Part shown: positions 59,860-64,000 of the stretch, piece after piece
Position numbering within the stretch: the first letter of the stretch is position 1
Layout: each line of letters begins with the position of its first letter
Source: Thermodesulfitimonas autotrophica
Lineage (GTDB): Bacteria; Bacillota; Desulfotomaculia; Desulfotomaculales; Ammonificaceae
NCBI RefSeq assembly: GCF_003815015.1
Contig: NZ_RKRE01000001.1
Location: forward strand, 256,460 to 320,459
Direction of reading: 5' to 3'
Length of the DNA stretch: 64,000 nucleotides
The notes under the pieces: model-generated
Database searches by the model: none
What the model saw: the letters and a program-made list of their open reading frames with translations, nothing else
What the model was told of the DNA's origin: nothing
Program-made: the position numbers and the translations under genes

Positions 59860-60585
59860 TCAAAAACCCAGATACTTTTTAAGAACCGCAAACTCACCCG
59901 GGGGCACGGCGTGCCATGTCTCGATTGTTAACACTGCTGATTCGTCGGGTGCCCAGTACTCCCTGGCTTTCTTTTCGCAGCGAGTGCCGTCGAAGAAGAA
60001 GCCCCGGAAATACCGGTGAACGGCGTCCTCGGGAGTTTCTCTGGGCTTAAGTTCCACGGCGGCGTGCCCGATCGCCTCGTCGAGCCCGAACCGGAGGGTG
60101 TAGGTGACGAAGAGCCCTCCGACGGACGCATTCCTCTCTTGAGTGACCTGCGGGAGCACGTCGTCGTCCCAGTTCCAGTCGTCCGACTGGACGGTGACTA
60201 CGCGCTCCCGGTAGCCGCACCCCAAGGCAATCGCCACGTCCTGGGCGATTTCCTCGCAGCACGGCCCCGCCTCATACGGGCTGTCCGTGGCGATGAACCG
60301 CCCGTTGACGACCACCGCCCACCCGAGGTCGTCGGCCTCGGGATTTTTGGGCCGGACCCGGATATAGACTACTTTAGGCACCGCGGTTATCGTCACAACG
60401 TCTGCCCCCTCCCCGGAGTTATCCCCATCCTCTAGGAGGAAGAGGGACACCTCCTCTCCTGGGCGAAGGGTTGTGTCTTCTAGTTCCTCTGGCAGATCCG
60501 GGTTTGTAACCCGGATCCGGAGGTCAAAACCGGTTTCGTTCTTTAAAATCATTCTTGCGGCGCGCGCAGGCCCCCGACGGCCCAC
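59860..60585 (-). CDS. Unknown 241-aa protein
   Basis: GTG 60585 with GGAGGG 9 bases upstream. Beta-rich N-terminus (MILKNETGFDLRIRVTNPDL..., LRPGEEVSLFLLED), an acidic middle and a C-terminal helical end with Trp residues. No recognised family. In the element block. Confidence 0.6.
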   Translation of the reverse strand: MGRRGPARAARMILKNETGFDLRIRVTNPDLPEELEDTTLRPGEEVSLFLLEDGDNSGEGADVVTITAVPKVVYIRVRPKNPEADDLGWAVVVNGRFIATDSPYEAGPCCEEIAQDVAIALGCGYRERVVTVQSDDWNWDDDVLPQVTQERNASVGGLFVTYTLRFGLDEAIGHAAVELKPRETPEDAVHRYFRGFFFDGTRCEKKAREYWAPDESAVLTIETWHAVPPGEFAVLKKYLGF

Positions 60586-60648
60586 GGCGCCAATCCCTCC
60601 TTTCAAGAGATTGGTTTTGCAGGCCGGTCGGGCGGCCCTTCTCGCTCT

Positions 60649-60843
60649 TTACTCCTCTTCTAGATCTTCCGGGAGCAGCCGGCTACCACAGGCCCGGCAG
60701 TAGTAGGCCCGTATGGTGTCTTCCGTGGACTCGACGTCGACAACCTCCACCGGGTCCAACTTGTCGTCCAAGATCTGCACCACAACACAGTGGGTGCGCT
60801 CCAGGACGAAGCCTGCCGACTGACCGCATTTAGGACAATGCAT
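60649..60843 (-). CDS. 64-aa zinc-ribbon protein
   Basis: MHCPKCGQSAGFVLERTH ... YYCRACGSRLL: two CxxC knuckles ~45 residues apart forming a zinc ribbon, with an acidic tail. Overlaps the stop of the 214-aa gene by 14 bases. Likely nucleic-acid or protein binding. Confidence 0.75.
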   Translation of the reverse strand: MHCPKCGQSAGFVLERTHCVVVQILDDKLDPVEVVDVESTEDTIRAYYCRACGSRLLPEDLEEE

Positions 60844-61474
60844 CTTTTGATCCCCCCTTGGTTGCCGGCAACGCTTTCACCAGTTCGCTTTCCCGGACGA
60901 AAAACTCCAGGCCGTAGCCCAACCTCAACTGGCACAGAAGCTTGGCGTCGAACCAGTGCTCGTCCTCGCCGTCCGTGGCGACCACGATCCGATCCCCCAG
61001 GTAGCGCTTGGCAATGACGAGGAACGCGGTCACCGCCAGGTCGTAGGGCCGGAACGCAGTCTTGCAGAACTGGAAGTAGAGGCCGCGCTTGTCGGGCTCC
61101 TCCCACTCCCGCGGTCCATAGACGCGCGGGAAATAGAACGTCTCGTAGGAGCAATCGCCCGGGCAGGCCCTCGTGGCCACCAGGTGCCCGGCGAACCAGG
61201 TTCCCGCCACAGGGTTTCCGGCAAAAACGCCGCCCGCGCCCGAAGCAGGCCAGGGGATGACCAGTTCGTAGTCCGCCGGGTGCCCGCAGTTTATAGCCCC
61301 GTTGAAAGCGACAACATCCCGGTCGATCACCGGCTCTCCCTCTCCCAGCGGGCCGGCGAGCTTCACACCAGCCTGCTCGAGCGCGGGGAGGAGTTTTCCG
61401 AAGTCGGCAACGATCTTCTTAAACGTTTCTTTGGGAATAAGCTTTGGTCGCCGCCAGTAATGCGTGTAACCCAT
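60830..61474 (-). CDS. Unknown 214-aa protein starting MGYTHYW
   Basis: ATG 61474 with GGAGG upstream. The N-terminus MGYTHYWRRPKLIPKETFKK, then GEPVIDRDVVAFNGAINCGH and CSYETFYFPRVYG, recur in proteins of phages and mobile elements. Function unknown. A zinc-ribbon gene follows with overlap. Confidence 0.7.
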   Translation of the reverse strand: MGYTHYWRRPKLIPKETFKKIVADFGKLLPALEQAGVKLAGPLGEGEPVIDRDVVAFNGAINCGHPADYELVIPWPASGAGGVFAGNPVAGTWFAGHLVATRACPGDCSYETFYFPRVYGPREWEEPDKRGLYFQFCKTAFRPYDLAVTAFLVIAKRYLGDRIVVATDGEDEHWFDAKLLCQLRLGYGLEFFVRESELVKALPATKGGSKDALS

Positions 61475-61496
61475 ACTCACGCCTCCTTTGGTAAAA

Positions 61497-61763
61497 TCAG
61501 CTCCAATCCCTCCAGGTTTTCCATCCCACCGCCGCGTCGATGACGGCGGTGAGGGTAAGCAGACTGGAGGCGATGAGGGCGGTCTTTTGGAGGTAGGTGC
61601 CGGCGGCAGCTTTATAAAACGCCGTCGCCAGGACCGCCCACATTACCCCCACCTTCGTCCACCACAAAGGGGCATCAAAGTAGGGGACGACTTTGGATTC
61701 GGGCGGCACGTCCAACACCCATAACCACCGCTCCACGGCCGTGGTGAGGACGTGGACAAACAC
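61497..61763 (-). CDS. 88-aa membrane protein
   Basis: GTG start after GGGGTAG. Two or three hydrophobic segments (GVMWAVLATAFYKAAAGTYL and IASSLLTLTAVIDAAVGW). Unknown; perhaps a phage/element membrane factor. Confidence 0.55.
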   Translation of the reverse strand: MFVHVLTTAVERWLWVLDVPPESKVVPYFDAPLWWTKVGVMWAVLATAFYKAAAGTYLQKTALIASSLLTLTAVIDAAVGWKTWRDWS

Positions 61764-61833
61764 CTACCCCAAACAAGCTGTAGAGACGCAGATAATAAAC
61801 ATCTTCTCGGACAGCAACCAGCGTCACCTCCTT

Positions 61834-62040
61834 TTAGACCGCGTACCTGAACCCGTGCTGGACGGCCTGATCAACCGCCTCGTCGCTGAAGCAGAAGTCA
61901 ATCATCCGCTCCAGCTCCGCCAGCGCGGCGTTGACCGCCTCGGCTGGCGGGTCCTCCTGAAGGAGCTTCCGGAGCCTCGCCTCGATCCGCCGGCGGGCGG
62001 AGATGAGGAACAGCTCCTTCTCTCCGGTGCAATAGAGCAT
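61834..62040 (-). CDS. 68-aa helical protein
   Basis: ATG with AAAAAGGAGG 7 bases upstream. MLYCTGEKELFLISARRRIEARLRKL..., an amphipathic helical protein with an acidic C-terminal half. Unknown. Confidence 0.65.
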   Translation of the reverse strand: MLYCTGEKELFLISARRRIEARLRKLLQEDPPAEAVNAALAELERMIDFCFSDEAVDQAVQHGFRYAV

Positions 62041-62060
62041 TTTGTCGCCTCCTTTTTGAG

Positions 62061-62097
62061 AATTAGAGAGCGGGCCTCTGTAAAGCCCGCTCTCTCC
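62061..62097 (-). terminator. Leader hairpin before the 68-aa gene
   Basis: GAGAGCGGGC/GCCCGCTCTC stem about 20 bases before the AAAAAGGAGG ribosome binding site (minus strand). Same position relative to the gene as the hairpins at 58056, 58818 and 62868. Confidence 0.65.
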
Positions 62098-62101
62098 GGA
62101 G

Positions 62102-62644
62102 TCATTGTTTGCGAAAGAAAAGAGCCTCGGCGTTGATCTCTTTCTCGAGCAGACAACCGGTGTCGAAGCCGAGGTCGTTTAGGAACTTGATCATCTTTTT
62201 CGGGTTCCGCATCAAGCGGAGGCGGTTTTCCAAGGCGCCATAGGCGTTTCTTGTCTCCTCCAGTTTGCGGTTCCACTCCGCGCGAATCTCCTGAACCGCC
62301 TCCAAACCGGGCACCTTTGCGCCGTACAGCGCGGCGTCGAACAAGAGCTTCTCGATGTCGGCAACCGCGTCGTCCTGGGGAATAATAGAGCGATACAGGT
62401 GCGCGTACTCGAGCCACGGGCTTTCCGGTTTTTCAACCAGCGCTCTGAGGCACCCGGCCAGGTCGTTCAGGCACTCCTGGATCTTCTTCAGGGTTTCGGA
62501 GAACCCGCCTTCGGCCAGCGCCGCTTTGAACGCAGTGAAGGCTTTCTCGGCGTACACCGAGTCAATGGAATCCAAAGCCTCGCGGCGGGCCTTTCTAATA
62601 AAAGCCAGCACGTCTGCTTTTGTCGGAACTTTTTCGATTGCCAT
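62102..62644 (-). CDS. Unknown 180-aa helical protein
   Basis: ATG with GGGAGGG upstream. MAIEKVPTKADVLAFIRKARR..., all-helical, with LRALVEKPESPWLEYAHL and a C-terminal KEINAEALFFRKQ. No family recognised. Confidence 0.65.
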   Translation of the reverse strand: MAIEKVPTKADVLAFIRKARREALDSIDSVYAEKAFTAFKAALAEGGFSETLKKIQECLNDLAGCLRALVEKPESPWLEYAHLYRSIIPQDDAVADIEKLLFDAALYGAKVPGLEAVQEIRAEWNRKLEETRNAYGALENRLRLMRNPKKMIKFLNDLGFDTGCLLEKEINAEALFFRKQ

Positions 62645-62657
62645 AATAACCCTCCCT

Positions 62658-62837
62658 TTAAAATTGCTTGAGATTAAGATTGCTTGAAACTGCGCGCTCC
62701 GCCCGCAGGAGATACAGGTAGTCCGAAACGTCCTGCCGGGTCCAGAGCCGGAAAGGTCCGTCGAGCTTCTTTTCGAGCCGCTCCTTGATGGCGCGGAGCT
62801 CGTCCGGAAGCTCCCGGGGCTTCAGGCTTTGGGACAT
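62658..62837 (-). CDS. 59-aa helical protein
   Basis: ATG 62837 with AAAAGGAGGTG 6 bases upstream, one of the best ribosome binding sites in the window. MSQSLKPRELPDELRAIKER then LEKKLDGPFRLWTRQDVSDY. A short helical, charged protein; 13 bases separate it from the next gene, so they are co-transcribed. Unknown. Confidence 0.75.
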   Translation of the reverse strand: MSQSLKPRELPDELRAIKERLEKKLDGPFRLWTRQDVSDYLYLLRAERAVSSNLNLKQF

Positions 62838-62867
62838 AAGTTCACCTCCTTTTGATTAGAAATAAAA

Positions 62868-62897
62868 ACCCCCTGCGCGAAGACAGAGGGGTTGCTC
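62868..62897 (-). terminator. Terminator before the 59-aa gene
   Basis: ACCCCTCTG/CAGGGGGT stem with one bulge, then TTTTTATTT on the minus strand, directly ahead of the AAAAGGAGG site. Confidence 0.75.
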
Positions 62898-63092
62898 CTT
62901 TTGGAATGGTTCGCGATTCCTTCGCGGGCGCTTGAGCACCCGCAGTAGATAACTGAGGCCGGCGCTCGGGCACCGGCAGGTGGTTAATGAAAACTCCTGG
63001 TTTCACCTTTCGGGGATGGGGTTCCCCGCGGCTGGCCTGATCATCTCAGGACACCCGCAGGGAGCCCGAAGGCTCTCTGCGAAGGCTTTGGT

Positions 63093-63608
63093 CTATCTCC
63101 GACGTAGCAGCCAGAGCCGCAGGGCGCCGGGCAAGGTCTGTTTTTGCTTTAAGACATACTGCAGCACCTCCCGGAGGCTCTCCGCGTACCCCAGTTGCGC
63201 CGCCCAGCGGTCTGCGGCTATCTCCTTGCGAAGAAGGAACAGCCGGGTAAACTGGAAGCGTCGCAGTAAGGGTGTCAACCACATCGCTTTTTTGTCACAG
63301 TGGCCGAGCGCGACATGGCCCAACTCGTGGGCCAGTGTTGCTTCGACAAGTTCCGGCTTCCACCACAGGGTGGCTGTCGGAACGATAACAATATAGCGTG
63401 CGTCGGTGAAGTCTTTGACTCTTTTAGGGATAACCGGATCGTCCCGGTGCGCCACGGTAGCGCCTGCCCTGTCGCAAGGGAACAGGATCAGCGCTATATT
63501 TCCGTCCGGGCACCCGCTGCGCGAGAACAGGTTCTCGGCGCAGCGGCACGCTTTGTCGCGCAGATGCTGAGGCACGCCGAGAAAAAAGATGATTTGGTAG
63601 GAGGGCAT
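63093..63608 (-). CDS. M48-like zinc metallopeptidase
   Basis: ATG 63608 with AAGGAGG 8 bases upstream gives 171 residues. LVEATLAHELGHVALGHCDK contains the HExxH zinc motif; RKEIAADRWAAQLGYAESL carries the downstream Glu ligand (ExxxD). Size and layout match small cytosolic M48-type peptidases on mobile elements. Confidence 0.8.
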   Translation of the reverse strand: MPSYQIIFFLGVPQHLRDKACRCAENLFSRSGCPDGNIALILFPCDRAGATVAHRDDPVIPKRVKDFTDARYIVIVPTATLWWKPELVEATLAHELGHVALGHCDKKAMWLTPLLRRFQFTRLFLLRKEIAADRWAAQLGYAESLREVLQYVLKQKQTLPGALRLWLLRRR

Positions 63609-63631
63609 GGGGTTTACCTCCTTCCCGCACA

Positions 63632-63928
63632 TTAACTGCCGTCCTTTCTTCGCGGAGGTTGGCCTAGGGCCTTTTTGATCTCGTCCTCCGTTAGCTTCTC
63701 GCCCGCGGCACACCGGCGCAGTAGTTCGTCGAGCACTATGATTTCGGGACAAACCAGCACCGCGAGGCGCGTCCACGCTTCGGCTGAGATCATGAATGCG
63801 TTGTACGAAGTTACGTAAGGCACCGAAGAAGCGACCGCGAATCTGATCGCTTCCTCGCAGGCGGCCAACCGTTGGCGAAGTTGCTCCGCTTCTGACAGCC
63901 TGCTTCCACACTTGGGGCAAACAAGCAC
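63632..63928 (-). CDS. 98-aa zinc-ribbon helical protein
   Basis: GTG start. LVCPKCGSRLSEAEQLRQRL then a helical body. One CxxC knuckle at the N-terminus. Precedes the peptidase gene by about 20 bases. Unknown. Confidence 0.65.
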   Translation of the reverse strand: MLVCPKCGSRLSEAEQLRQRLAACEEAIRFAVASSVPYVTSYNAFMISAEAWTRLAVLVCPEIIVLDELLRRCAAGEKLTEDEIKKALGQPPRRKDGS

Positions 63929-63934
63929 AGGAAG

Positions 63935-64000
63935 TCACCGTCCCTTCTTCGCGGAGACGCACTTGAGCTGCCGCGTCTCCGCCAGGTCCGCCCCCAGGCT
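63935..64000 (-). CDS. 3' end of a gene entering from the right
   Basis: The frame is open from the window edge to TGA 63935 (21 codons, ...LAETRQLKCVSAKKGR). It belongs to a gene lying outside the window. Confidence 0.4.
   Translation of the reverse strand, partial: SLGADLAETRQLKCVSAKKGR

Noticed and set aside
13156-64000. Single integrative element from the recombinase to the window end
   Set aside because: No att repeats or conjugation genes are visible, and core genes (nrdD, nrdG, DUF72) lie inside, so the region is more likely several insertions.

Overview
The window looks like the chromosome of a thermophilic, strictly anaerobic, moderately high-GC Firmicute (Moorella / Desulfotomaculum / Ammonifex type). 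The reasons are an oxygen-sensitive class III ribonucleotide reductase (nrdD/nrdG), a corrinoid-protein reactivase-like ASKHA protein, strong GGAGG-type ribosome binding sites with frequent GTG and TTG starts, and inteins in two genes. This placement is inference; no rRNA or tRNA gene is visible.

Layout. 1-13 kb is ordinary chromosome: a 5'-truncated Zn-phospholipase-like gene, an ArsB/NhaD-type ion permease behind a well-formed cyclic-di-GMP-I riboswitch with its own terminator, secreted small proteins, an ACT-ACT-metallo-beta-lactamase fusion, a nonsense-interrupted gene (intact paralogue at 24 kb), a universal stress protein, a RACo-like ATPase, a Spy/CpxP-like protein and an OmpR-type two-component system. 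13-29 kb is accessory DNA: a large serine recombinase, an intein-containing RecD2 helicase, an HNH protein, an XRE/ImmA pair, a four-gene operon with a DUF2325-like protein behind a promoter carrying two identical perfect palindromes, and several small or decayed genes including an amber-interrupted DNA-deoxyinosine glycosylase.

29-34 kb holds a three-gene chaperone-like module: a membrane-anchored J-like protein, a small middle protein and an Hsp70 with a long unusual C-terminal half. 34-38 kb is a mixture of small genes and remnants (DJ-1/PfpI, an internally deleted MBL protein). 37-46 kb is a defence-type operon: a HEPN-like protein, a type III-like Mod methyltransferase, a PD-(D/E)xK nuclease candidate, a type III-like Res helicase/nuclease, a gamma-glutamylcyclotransferase-like protein and another nuclease candidate. 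46-51 kb has a lipoprotein thermonuclease, an IS607 element (tnpA, a non-canonical tnpB and a GC-rich structured 3' region that is a good guide-RNA candidate) and a DUF72 gene. 50.7-54.5 kb is nrdG-nrdD, with an intein in NrdD ending in Gln.

54.5-64 kb is a run of small minus-strand genes typical of an integrated mobile element: RadC-like, primase-like (CHC2 + Toprim), HAD-like, XRE-like, two toxin-antitoxin loci (one with its MazF toxin cut to 26 codons), zinc-ribbon proteins and an M48-like peptidase. A recurrent feature here is a hairpin sitting just upstream of the next ribosome binding site.

The best candidates for something undescribed are the Hsp70/J-like/small-protein module, the HEPN + type III R-M + nuclease operon, the non-canonical IS607 TnpB and the DUF2325 operon with its twin palindromic operators. 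No CRISPR array was found.
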